Assembly (NCBI RefSeq): GCF_000219625.1
Contig: NC_018218.1
Coordinates: forward strand, 3,286,001 to 3,350,000
DNA from: Zymoseptoria tritici IPO323
Taxonomy: Eukaryota; Ascomycota; Dothideomycetes; Mycosphaerellales; Mycosphaerellaceae
Direction: 5' to 3'
DNA: 64,000 nucleotides
The position numbers were made by a program, and so were the translations under genes. Of this stretch, positions 21,780-31,822 are shown in pieces. The notes beneath the pieces are model-generated. The model was not told the DNA's origin and searched no databases. It saw only the letters and a program-made list of their open reading frames with translations. Every line of letters starts with the position of its first letter. Positions within the stretch are counted from its first letter, which is position 1.

Positions 21780-22852
21780 ATGCCTCTGGCGACGATAGGT
21801 ATAGTCTCGATTGGAGACATGGGTCTCGGCATCGCCAAATTACTCATGGCCAACGACTACACAGTAACCACGAATGTATCTGATCGGAGGTAATTCAATG
21901 CTCCTGCAAGACAAAATCGATGCAGCTAACGAGTTCAGTCAAGCTACAAAGAACAGAGCAGCGAACAATTCGATCGGCGTTGTGGACTCGGATCTGGAGC
22001 TGGTGAAGACTTGCGACTTCGTCTTCTCCATTGTTCCTCCTCGGGATGCCATTGCAACCGCGAAAAGGATATCGCAAGCAGCCTCGGATGCAGGCTCCGA
22101 TGGTCGTACTAGGCCTCTCTACTTCTTCGACTTGAACGCGATCAGTCCTCGATCATGCCGAGAGATCCAAGACATTTGCACCCAGACCGCCCCGGATCTT
22201 AAATTCGTCGACGGAGGTATAATTGGAGGGCCTCCAAAGCAGCAAGACGACGGGACATGGTCCCGGCCTAGCATTCCGATGTCAGGACCATATCGACTCG
22301 ACGAAGCACAGCCAAGTGGCAAGCATCTGTTCGACGCACTCAATGCGAGGCACATCAAAGATACCATTGGCGCGGCCACGGGCTTGAAGATGTGCTATGC
22401 AAGTCTTTCGAAAGGCTTCACGGCTTTGACGGTACAATCTTACACCGCGGCCCAGAATTTGGGTGTCCTGCAAGAGTTGCAGGCAGAGCTCGATCCAAGC
22501 GTTAGATCAAGAGCGGAGAGGGGTATTGTCAGCATGCCACCGAAAGCATATCGTTGGGTGAATGAGATGGAGCAGGTATGATCATAGCCAAACGTCCTAT
22601 CAGTGCAAAAGTAGCCTGCCGTACGCGCATAGCTAACACTCGCAGCAGATCGCCGAGACCTTCGAAGCTGACGGTGGCTTCAGTCGGGAGGAGTCCATCT
22701 TCAGAAGCGTGGCTAGAGTGTATGAGTTCATCGCTGATGGCACAGACCTCGGGAAGGAAGTCACAGAGGACAGACAGCGCGGGAAGACACCAGAAGACTT
22801 CGCAGCGTTGGTGACCGAAGGCACCGAGAGACGGAAACTGAAGAAGGATTAA
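21780..22852 (+). CDS. 6-phosphogluconate-dehydrogenase-like NAD(P)-binding oxidoreductase
   Basis: Three exons: 21780-21889, 21939-22575 and 22649-22852, with introns of 49 and 73 nt, giving 316 aa. The N-terminus carries a Rossmann nucleotide-binding motif (IGIVSIGDMGLGIAKLL; the usual GxGxxG is IGDMGLG here), followed by a conserved SIVPPRDA segment and a substrate-binding GGIIGGPP segment at about residues 125-132. The C-terminal helical part, with GLKMCYASLSKGFTAL containing the Lys typical of 3-hydroxyisobutyrate-dehydrogenase-like enzymes, matches a DUF1932-type domain. The substrate is unknown. The chosen ATG is in frame with an earlier one at 21711, whose extra 23 residues are not family-like. 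It starts 110 bp from the transposon's right end and is free of RIP stops. It is convergent with the next gene, leaving 13 bp. Confidence 0.8.
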
Positions 22853-22865
22853 CTCGCTCGAATAA

Positions 22866-23925
22866 TCACCACCACTTCTCGCACAACACACGATCCAAAG
22901 ACATCCCAGGCTGCTTTTGCAGATAGGCCACCATCTCATCCGTCATCTTTGGCGGCCCGCAGACTAATGCCACCGTTCCCTTCCGGTCATGCTCGGGTCC
23001 AAACACGTTCTTCTTATAGCCGTCTATCGCCTTGAGGAGATCAATCTCCTGAATACGTCCGCCGAATGTGCTGTTCGGGAGCTTTCCGTGCTCAATGTAG
23101 CCTTGGTCCCCGGTCCCAGTGAGAAACAGTCTCAACGTGACGTTGGAGTCTGCTGCTGCTGCGACAAGATCCATGAGGCGTGGGAGGAACAAGATCCTTT
23201 GCGGATCAAGATCAGATTCTGACTTTGTGCCGTACACAAAGTGTATCTCGCGGGGTCGTTGTGATGTGCGTATGAGATGTGAGAAGATGGACATGAGCGG
23301 GCTGCGATCGCATTAGTTTGAGAATGGCTCTGCTCATCGAGATCTCACTTGATGCCGACACCCCCGGCGACCAGTACAAGTCTATCGACTTTCGCAACGT
23401 CCAGATGAGGCGGTGGCCATGTAAAACTACCGCCGACTCGTACAACGAGCTGGGTGCCAATGATCTCCTCGCTTGGCTTCCACAGCCATTGAGCAGGTGG
23501 ATTCCTGCTCTTCTGTATTGCTAGTTCCAGATATGGCGGCGTTGAGACCGAAGCGCGTGCTTGATCTGGTGTTGATGTGAGTGTGAAGCCTCCGGCTCTA
23601 GGAATCCCAGGGATGAACGTGTCTAGCCACTGCCCTGGCAGGAACTTTACTGGTCTTCCATCAGCGTGTGTGGAAAGCCAGCCTTATGAAGCACTCTGAC
23701 CTTGATTGTGCGATTGATCACGGGAAATAGCCGTAGCAGTCTGACATTGTCGTTGACCTCTTTGATATTGGCCAATACCACGGCTTCCAACTGACCCTCA
23801 CGGGGCTCGGCTGCTGTCCTATCCTCGTGCGGTACGGAGGATCGGATCGTGGCCATCTTCCGCTGAGCGAATACAGCTCGAGTACCTAGAGTCCTTACCA
23901 CAGGTCTTGGACAGCACTTCAGCAT
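22866..23925 (-). CDS. Oxidoreductase NAD-binding domain protein (OXNAD1-like), probably mitochondrial
   Basis: Three exons: 23925-23701, 23644-23349 and 23301-22866; introns of 56 and 47 nt; 318 aa. The fold is that of ferredoxin-NADP reductase: an FAD-binding segment (FLPGQWLDTFIPG, then GGFTLTSTP) followed by an NAD-binding domain with GGVGINPLMSI and VCGPPKM motifs. The C-terminal CEKWW ends as in OXNAD1 proteins. The N-terminus is basic and lacks acidic residues (MLKCCPRPVVRTLGTRAVFAQRK), which suggests mitochondrial import. The exact electron acceptor of the family is not known to me. The acceptor of the first intron was chosen as TAAAG because the alternative CAG would put a stop in frame. 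Confidence 0.8.
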
Positions 23926-24665
23926 TTTCCGAATTGATCGATGGAGTATGTATCGTCAACGGCACTCCAGCAAGAGTCGACGTGACGCCTGCGATGGCCA
24001 CTGGCGCAAAAAGTGGGTCTCGTCAGAAAGTCTATTGGACGTCGAACTTCGAATCATTTGCACACAAACATGTCAACATGGAGCAGATACAAACCAACAA
24101 ACCGATGTTCCTTACTCAGCCTAACGAGACTGAGTGTCGCGAAACCGCAATGGCAATCCTCTTTTGCTCAATATCCGGACAAGAGATTGACCGAGCCATG
24201 CTATCTGGACAAGGATCTATCACCCTGGGCGGCGTAGCTGGCAGTGTGTCAGCTGAAGTGTTCCCGTCTCGTATACTGCGAGGGAGGCATCAGAGCGCGA
24301 GCAAACCAAACGCGGTTGGATGACCGGGCTCATCGTGGAGCATGCCCTAGAAGTGGTTAGGTGCGTGCACGGAGTCCTGCTCGGCAGGATCGCTCAATAC
24401 AGTTTTAACATGATTGTGCCAGGCACTATGACGGCGTGCAGTCACGCTGCGGGATCCTCATCTCGCCTGACTTCACGAACAGGGATCGACAAGCTCACTA
24501 GATCATTTAGGCGACCCACGAGTCTCCAAGCAGCCAACGCCGGCTCGGACCAATACACGGAGATATTTGCTACAACACTGCCCCAGACTTCCGCCTCAGA
24601 CTCATTCTGGATACCCTAGCCAACAACTTTGCCCCGAGTCCCCGACCGTCGACTTGTCTTCGATC
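23926..24665. other. Intergenic, divergent promoter region
   Basis: 740 bp between the OXNAD1-like gene (minus) and the ADC-like gene (plus). Short frames on the plus strand are not supported by any family feature. I see no repeat. Confidence 0.4.
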
Positions 24666-25711
24666 ATGCTGTTTCAAAGAGCACTACTTGCGACGGCCTT
24701 CGCGACGGTCAATGGAGCGCTTGCGTGTACGAACTGTACCAATGAGTCTCCGGAGCCCATCACATTGTCCCCGGCGCCGTGGACACTCAAGGGAGATATC
24801 TACGGTCTCTTCCTCCTACCAGGTGTAGGCATACCCTTAACTGGAAACAGCCTCCCTATCAAGACTTTCCCCCCATTGGAGAGACAGCATCCGGAGTCCA
24901 TAGCAGGGGAGTACATCGGCAAGCTGGGCATGATTCAGGTCATTCGTTACACCGACAGTCCCGTAGGACCGTACGACGAACTGCTAATTGTCCCTGGCTT
25001 CTTCTCGTACGAAGACGATGGTCAGAGGGAGCAGGCAGTGAGAGTCAGCAGGATCTACGTCAGCCAAAAATATACCGAGTGGAACGGGAGAGCCAGTGAG
25101 TGGTATTACATTCACGGGAAGCTGATCTGACTAATGCTCGACTGGTAGACTGGAACATCCCCAAGCATATGGCCCGCTTCGACTGGAGCTCTGCACCGGA
25201 TGGCTCGACTACCGTCAGGATTTACCCGTTCGACACCTCAAATGATCCAGCGGAGTCCTCAGCCTCAGAAAAGCCATTCTTCCAGATGACGTTCTCACCT
25301 CTACTTCCACAAAATCTGTTGAGCAACACTTTGGGCTCTCTCTTCCCCGGCGGCTTGAACCTCAACCCAAGCGTGCCGTTCTCGACGGATCTTTACCCTT
25401 GGCTCGGGGTCAACGCAACGTTGGTCCAGCCCCCAATTCCTCTCGGCAACGACATCTTCGGAGGTCTGGCTGAAGGAGGGCCCAATTGGAAGTCTGTGAT
25501 CCCTGGCCAAAGTTCGAAGCAGACCACGTTTGGCACGATCAATATGGACCAATCCGGCGGAGATGGTGAAGAGACTGGAGTCAATGCTGCCGGAGACGAG
25601 TTCTTCCCCAACTTTTGGCCAGGTTTGGCGAGGATCAACGCCGGTATCAGAATGCTGGATGCGACGATCACATTCAGCGGAGCAACAGAGATGCCTGGTG
25701 TCATTGTCTGA
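24666..25711 (+). CDS. Secreted acetoacetate-decarboxylase-like (ADC) fold protein
   Basis: Two exons, 24666-25095 and 25149-25711, joined across a 53-nt intron (GTGAGT...GGTAG), give 330 aa. Residues 1-20 (MLFQRALLATAFATVNGALA) form a signal peptide, followed by ACTNCTNES. The core has the order seen in fungal ADC-superfamily proteins: YTDSPVGPYDELLIVPGFF, then RVSRIYVSQ, and NWNIPKHMARFDW formed exactly across the splice site, which also supports the intron. Fungal members of this fold are poorly characterised and some are thought to bind or modify small lipophilic compounds rather than decarboxylate acetoacetate. No catalytic Lys is assigned. Function is unknown; family call is moderate. 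Confidence 0.6.
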
Positions 25712-25971
25712 GCCCTCGATGTGTGATACTCTGCACATCGGGTGGACTTTGCTGACCTGTCAGTTTCCCATTGCATTCACAGAGAAAAGTGAGGGCTTGC
25801 TCGCAGCCGACCAATTAGAGTTCAGATAGGGTGGGCACTAAGGGGTGTGCATCTTTCTTCGCGATTTCCAAGTATACAACATCTTCACCTCAAAGTTTCC
25901 GGCGTGAAATCTACCCGAGAACCTTTCGGTCACAGCAAATCCTTCTTGAGCGACCTCCCGGTCGCAGCCAT

Positions 25972-28736
25972 ATGTCTGATCCCAGCGAAATGCCAACCAC
26001 AGATGATTTACGTTCGCAAGGTAACATTGCTTACAAGTCCGGAAAGCTAGAAGAAGGTGAGAACCTTTGCCATGACTGGGATCAACTGATACACGCTTAC
26101 TGATTCAACGCAGCCATCGACTTCTACAATCAAGCATCAAGATCGAATCCTGAGGACGCACGTCCGGTTTCCAACCTGTCTGCTGCGTTCTACGAATTGG
26201 GCGACTATACATCAGCCATCGAAGCTTCCGACCGAGCTTTGTGTCTTGTCAGCGACTCGACATCGAAGCAGAAACTGCTCCTTCGCAAGCTCAAGTCTCA
26301 GCTGCATGTTCTAGATCTCCCAAATAGCCAAGCAACCGCTCAGCTCATCGATGCCACAGGCGACAGGAACCGACTTCATAGGTGCATCGATGCCTATCAG
26401 GACGCCAGGCAGCCGGGAAACGATGCACAGGTCATTTCACAGCAAGATCCTTGCAGAGCTTCCTCGTCTGAAGCCACAAATTCGTACTGCTCCAGAGTAC
26501 TTTGTCTTTGGTCACGACTGCCCGGAGTTCCTGTACGAGTCAGATCTAACAAAGGCAGGCGGGGACAAGATTGCGCTCATGTTTGGTGGTATCGGTGATG
26601 GTAGGCACATGCTTCACTGGTAACGATATTTGTTGGTGAGGCTGTCGAGAAGGCGGACGACAAGCAGCAATTTCACTTCACGATTGTCGACCATAAGCCC
26701 GCCGTCAGCCAGGAACTTGGTCATGCTCGTCATGCTGGATGCGCTGGCAAGAACGACAGGTGCGAATGAAGCTGCCGCCACGAGGATAAGTACCGCCTTA
26801 TCTTACACGTTCCTGGCGCCCATTATACCCCCAGAAGTCCACACAATACTTCAAAGCATCATCCAGAGACTCATTGGCATTTTGGAGCATCGTATTGCCT
26901 GGCCGCCTTGCCTCGAAGACCTTTCGTGCGGAAATTCTTCGCATTCTTCGCGAGTGGCAGCACGAAGTTGGCGACCAATTTCCACCATCGAAACTGCGGC
27001 CGCAGATGCAGAGAGCTCGAGTCGTCGCAGACATGCAAGACTTTATGACAGCACAAGCGTACATGGGATCCAAAAGGCCGCACTCGCGGGCTCCACCTGG
27101 ATCCGACAAGCAGGAAGCGTTCTACGAGGAAACGGCGATCCTGACAAAGACCGGCAACGGTCGAGGGCAAGGGAAAGAGGTTCAAGAAGCTTTTGACGCT
27201 TTTCACGCGTCGGGCGGGAAGCATGTCAAGCCCGAGTTCCTCAGCTGGATCGAGGCGAATTGGAAGACAAATCCGACCATGATCGATCTTGATTACGAAA
27301 GAAGCCGCGAATACGACCATAATGACTAAAGCCTTTGCCACGATCCTTTTGGCTTTGGTGCAGACCTTGTAAGGGTTGGCATGGCCGTGGAGACCAAATC
27401 TGGTCTCATGTCATACATGCGGCTCTGCTACTGGTCTGCCGCAGAAGGGATTCGCCATCTGGGTCCACGACTGAAGATCGAAGCATGCCTTGGAGATGTG
27501 AACTCCATTCTCGAACAAATCCGATATGGCGCGGTGGGACATCGACACCAGGCATCGTCTCCTGCTGATATGGCAGTGAGCCAAACGGATAATGTAGATC
27601 CGAAAGCACAACAGTCACTTCCTTGGAACCCGGAGATCTTCTCCGTCGACCGTCCGAAGCTGTACGACAGGATTCACATTTTTAACATACCAGATTATAT
27701 GGGTGGCACTTTGAGCACATTCCTGTATGCGGTGCCGATGGTCCAGCATGATGCATCTTGTTACGCTACATCGAATTGCTTGCGAAATCCACCAAGATTT
27801 AGAGCGCACAAACGTTACTTCAATGAGTACCTTGGAGGTTTGAGCTCAGATGCCGACCTCAAGAAAACTTTCCAGGTCCGCCCGGCGATTTACGATGAAC
27901 AACTGGAGAGCCCGCTCATTCTGACGGAGTACATGCGCTATCACCGTGAGCCGACTACACTCAACTCTGCAAGTCGCTTGCCACGGGGGCGTCTGGAAAA
28001 GTGGCTTCACCAGCTGTTTCTCAAGCTCAAAATTCCGAAAGACCGCGCTCCCAGCGGTAAAGTCCTTTTGTATTCGCCGCTGACCCTCACGGCCTTTCTC
28101 CGCGTTTGCGGCCATCTGCACAACGTTGGATACCCAGCCATTGGATGAGTGAAGTTTTGAGCGAAATCTGCTCAGGATCTATTACAACAAAGGCTAGACC
28201 TCCTCGCTCAGAACCCCTCTCCCTGACCGAGGCGAAAGCAGATATGCACAGCGCCCTTCGTGGCCGAGTTGACGACGCTCCTCAGCTTGTGGCAATTCGC
28301 CTTGCCTTTTGGCGTGCTGCTTCCAGAGCTTCCATCACTCGACATGATACAGAAGTACAAGGTCACCTTCGAAGACGTCGACGACAGCTTTGCTGAACCA
28401 GCACATTTCATCCTGATTCTGTTCGACACGCAACATCTTCCACCTGGACTCAAGACGATACGACCATATCTCCTGAGCGACGAACTTGGCGATAAGAGCC
28501 AAAAGGCCGACTACGTGAGAAGCAGTATCCATCTCCTGACGACTTGGGCGTGGGAGCAGTACTCCAAAATCGCGGAGTTCTGGCTGAGGCGTGACTTGAT
28601 GGAGACGTTGAAAGCCACGCTACGCTGGGCTGTCCAGATCTGGCGAGTCGACGCGTGGACATATCAGAGCATGCCGCAGCTATTGGTCGACTGCCAGGAC
28701 ACGGGACGTTTTTGGGATCCTCGCGTGAAGGAATGA
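25972..28736 (+). pseudogene. DUF4470-domain protein with N-terminal TPR, multiple frameshifts and a stop
   Basis: A TPR start (SQGNIAYKSGKLEE, then AIDFYNQASRSNPEDARPV) is split by a clean intron (26057-26113). Homologous segments then continue in changing frames: EYFVFGHDCPEFLYESDL and the MFGGIGDGRHM motif of DUF4470; FHFTIVDHKPAV; NLVMLVMLDALAR; EILRILREWQHEVGDQFPPS; NPTMIDLDYERSREYD; then a long frame from 27381 to about 28140; a 120-bp piece (HWMSEVLSEICSGSITTKAR) in another frame; and a C-terminal part ending at 28736. Breaks fall near 26430, 26612, 26712, 26910, an in-frame TAA at 27327-27329, near 28140 and near 28255. Most are indel-type, unlike the nearby RIP element. Either the gene is decaying or the assembly has several errors here. 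Confidence 0.65.
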
Positions 28737-28890
28737 ACTGTATGCAGCGTCCAAGGTCCTCTACCGTCGATCAGAGATGCTTGAAAAAACACCCGATCTG
28801 TGCTCGGTCCAAGATTGATCTCAAGATGTGGTTCTTGCGCACACAATGATAATAATCTGTAGTTGATCGTACTGCCACAAAGACCGGCAG

Positions 28891-29918
28891 TTATGACTTC
28901 TTGAAAAGCCCAAGCAAACTCGTTCTTCGCTTTGTCTTCTCCTTCTCCTTCATCCTTTTCACCGCATCGCTGATGAGACGATCCTCCTGCTGCGTGCTCC
29001 GCCCAGCGGCATCCTTTCCATCCTTGGGACCACTCGAGAAAGCATGATTCTCGGCAGCGTTCATCGAGGCTCCCCGTGGCTCGAAGTTTCTCCCTGTCCG
29101 TGGCTTCGAAGTCCAAGATCCTGCCATGACCTCCCCATTTTGGGAAGCTTGAGCCCAATTATGTCGAGTGTAGCTCGAACGCTTGAGTTGCGACGACGGC
29201 TTTGCATCCGAGTATCCGCTAGTGGCATTCGATATGGGAGCTTGTCGACCAGCGCCCGCTGCATGACTTTCCCGGTGCCCGACGGACGAAGGCTGCTCGG
29301 ACTTGGGATGCATTCGCGATGCCTGCTTTCCAGTCGTAGACGTGACTGTGTTACGACACTTTTCGTAATCGCTCGGCCGACGCGCTCTCGAGCCTGGCAT
29401 ACTGCTGGCATGATATTCTCGCCGGAATGCTGGATTCCGCTCCCGTTCTATCGGTGCAGTCTCGTACTTTTGGGCACGACTAGCATCGCTCGTCTGCTCA
29501 GGCAGAGAAAGCACCAGCTTTTCACCGAAGTTGATATCCAGGGGAACATGAGACAACTGCGAGACCGATGGCGTCTCTGATATCGAGATTGTGGATCCCG
29601 CAACGGTCGTTCGCGAGATGTGTTGGAGTTTCTGTGGCTGTTCGGATTGCGTGGTCGATCCAGTCGATTCGACAACATTGGTCGCACCAGTTCGAGGACC
29701 GGATTGTCGTCTGGCGATGGCTCTTCTGGTCTGTCTTCGCGCCTGGGCCAAATCTTTCTCTATCTTGTATGTCTCTAGTTTACTGCAGAGTAGCGCCACA
29801 TCTAGAGGACCTCTCTGTTTCGTTCGACCCGCTTCAGCGCCGTGTACTATGTACGAGGACTATCGCCACGAATACGTTAGCAATCAGAACTCACAATGTC
29901 ATCCATACATCTCACCAT
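28891..29918 (-). CDS. Hypothetical Ser/Arg-rich protein
   Basis: The main exon (29859-28891) encodes about 322 residues. Residues 1-45 are helical and basic (SSYIVHGAEAGRTKQRG, DVALLCSKLETYKIEKD); the rest is low-complexity, Ser/Gln/Arg rich, ending in a basic helix and KRRTSLLGLFKKS. A 56-nt intron (29915-29860; GTGAGA donor, GCTAAC branch-like site, GATAG acceptor) precedes it, and the first exon would be just an ATG at 29916-29918 or part of a longer upstream exon that I cannot define. No family is recognised. Its 3' end faces the DUF4470 pseudogene. Confidence 0.5.
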
Positions 29919-30005
29919 TTTGAATACGATCCTTCGAAGGTGCTTCTGCCGAATTTTCTTGCCTTCGTTGTGACCTTTGCGCCTGCTCCAGAAAGTGATA
30001 TTCGA

Positions 30006-30435
30006 CTACTCCCGAAATGCCTCTCGTCCTTCAATTCTCGCAAGCCAACTCAAGAAGCTGTTTCGCAGGAAGACGAGCAGTTCACCGAACACCGGCGCAC
30101 CTCTGCTAAGTATTGTCGATCATCCTTAGCCAGGTCGAAGGATGCAATCTACCTGATGAAGTCTAAGGTAGGTTTCGGCAGAGACGTCTAGTCTAAACGA
30201 TAGCTTGCACTCACTCATAGCGCCATGGCGTACCAAGATCGAGCTTGCGCGAAATGCCGCCCCGCCCATTGCATACGACATTCAGAGTCAGAGTCTTGTC
30301 TCCGACATGGTCCGAGAATAGCATGTGATACAGAGTCGCGAGAGTGCAGGCGCTCATCGAGCCTTTCAGGATCAGCAATGGCATGTGGAGTCGAACATCC
30401 GAACCAGCTTCATAATAAAGGGGTCGCGTGCTCAT
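30006..30435 (-). CDS. Possible small protein, 105 aa, unknown
   Basis: Exon 30435-30215 begins at an ATG (MSTRPLYYEAGSDVRLHMPL), stays open and ends at a strong donor (TATGA/GTGAGT); a 112-nt intron leads to exon 30102-30006 with CAG acceptor and matching phase, reading GAPVFGELLVFLRNSFLSWL and stopping at TAG. The composition (mixed hydrophobic and charged, no low complexity) is protein-like across the splice. The frame is also open upstream of the ATG for 33 codons. No family recognised. The stop lies 88 bp from the upstream end of the preceding hypothetical gene, so these could instead be exons of one transcript. Confidence 0.35.
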
Positions 30436-30593
30436 ACTCCTTGCTGAGAAATTTGCCGAAGCGGAGTAGTAAAGGAAGATCAGCGCGCGATTTTGCTTCG
30501 AAAAGATACTGCTTGCAGGTGGACGGACCTTCACACCAGGGCGTCAGACGCAACATGTCGTGAATTTGCCGATTGTATGCACTAGTTGGTACC

Positions 30594-31547
30594 TCATGCA
30601 CCGGCGCTGGTCTCCGGTGCATCACCCTTCGCCGCCTTCAGCTTCTCCTCAAATTTCGCGAACTCTTGCAAAGCAACTTCTTCTTCCTGATCCAAGACCT
30701 GCTGGACACCTTTAACCTCCTCGATGTAGTGCATCAGCATGCTCTCGATTCCATTCTTGAGCGTGACGGTGCTGCTATCGCATGTCCTGCACGCTCCCCG
30801 CAGCTTCAACATGACCTGGCCGTCGTGGAAACCTCGGAACTCAATATCTCCTCCGTCTTCTTGGATCGCTGGGCGAATCCTGGTATCTAGCAGCTCTTGA
30901 ATCATTCCCACGACTTCCTCATCCTCCGGATCATATGTCGCTGTGACCTCGCTGTTCGAGCTTCCTTGTCCTTCCTCTCCCGTCTTGTTCTCCACCGTAT
31001 TGACAATGGGCTGTCCAGTCGTGACGGCCTCTGTGATGAGAGCGAAAACCTCGGGCTTGACGTGAGGCCATGGCGTGGTGCTGTCTTTCGTGACAGTTAT
31101 GTAGTCCTTGCCGTAGAACACACTTGTTACGCCGTCCACGTTCATTAGCTGCGCAGCAAGCGGTGACGGGTGAGGCGGCGCCAATGTGGATCGTGGTGAG
31201 AGGTACTCGAGGAACGTGGAAGGGAAGCCATCGGGTATGACTGTGTGGTTTGGTATGAACTTGAGCGCATCGGCATTGGGCGTGTCCTCCGTCTGGATGA
31301 AGATGGTACGCCGTGCCTGCGCATTAGGCGCCGGAGACGTGGCGCTCGTCTGTCCACCAGATCTTAACGACGGCCGTTGTCTTCTACTTGAGGCAGATAG
31401 CGGAGATGTGCGTGGCGAGTCGCTGAATGTTCGTATGGCTGGTATGCTGGCGGCGGCCAGTCGAGCGCATCGGGTTGTTGAACCAGCCGCGACCGTCGGT
31501 CGGGTCAAGCTCTTCGCGAGATATCGGACTGCAGTTTTTGAGGCCAT
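30594..31547 (-). CDS. NFU1: Mitochondrial NifU-like iron-sulfur scaffold Nfu1
   Basis: Single-exon protein of 317 aa acting late in mitochondrial Fe-S cluster delivery, for example to lipoate synthase and respiratory complexes. The N-terminus (MASKTAVRYLAKSLTRPTVAAG) is a typical presequence. Next comes the Nfu N-terminal domain (FIQTEDTPNADALKFIPN, then LMNVDGVTSVFYGKDYITVT) and the C-terminal NifU domain with the cluster-binding CxxC in RGACRTCDSSTVTLKNGIE. An in-frame ATG at 31598 would add 17 residues; I prefer 31547 because the presequence then begins directly. It lies head to tail with the myotubularin gene on the same strand. Confidence 0.9.
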   Translation of the reverse strand: MASKTAVRYLAKSLTRPTVAAGSTTRCARLAAASIPAIRTFSDSPRTSPLSASSRRQRPSLRSGGQTSATSPAPNAQARRTIFIQTEDTPNADALKFIPNHTVIPDGFPSTFLEYLSPRSTLAPPHPSPLAAQLMNVDGVTSVFYGKDYITVTKDSTTPWPHVKPEVFALITEAVTTGQPIVNTVENKTGEEGQGSSNSEVTATYDPEDEEVVGMIQELLDTRIRPAIQEDGGDIEFRGFHDGQVMLKLRGACRTCDSSTVTLKNGIESMLMHYIEEVKGVQQVLDQEEEVALQEFAKFEEKLKAAKGDAPETSAGA

Positions 31548-31822
31548 GGTTGGAAGACTGGTGAGGTGGGATACCGAATGTTGACTTCGGAAACCCATGA
31601 AAGAGATGCGCCGCCATTAATAAGCGTCGGGCTACGTCACTCAGCTACAAAATCACATGCACGAGGGACGCTCGCTTCGCAGTCTAGGAACAACGTCGAC
31701 AACGATGTATATGACCAAGTCAGCCCGCGAAGTCGTGGAGCATTCATTCTCGTTCGTTGTCAATCATCCAATCTCGTCACGAGCATACATCCAAGATCGT
31801 ATGTAATCGGGTACAACCACCA

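Noticed and set aside
28106..28396. A separate gene starting at 28106
   Set aside because: The piece continues the DUF4470 homology in another frame, so it is part of the broken gene.
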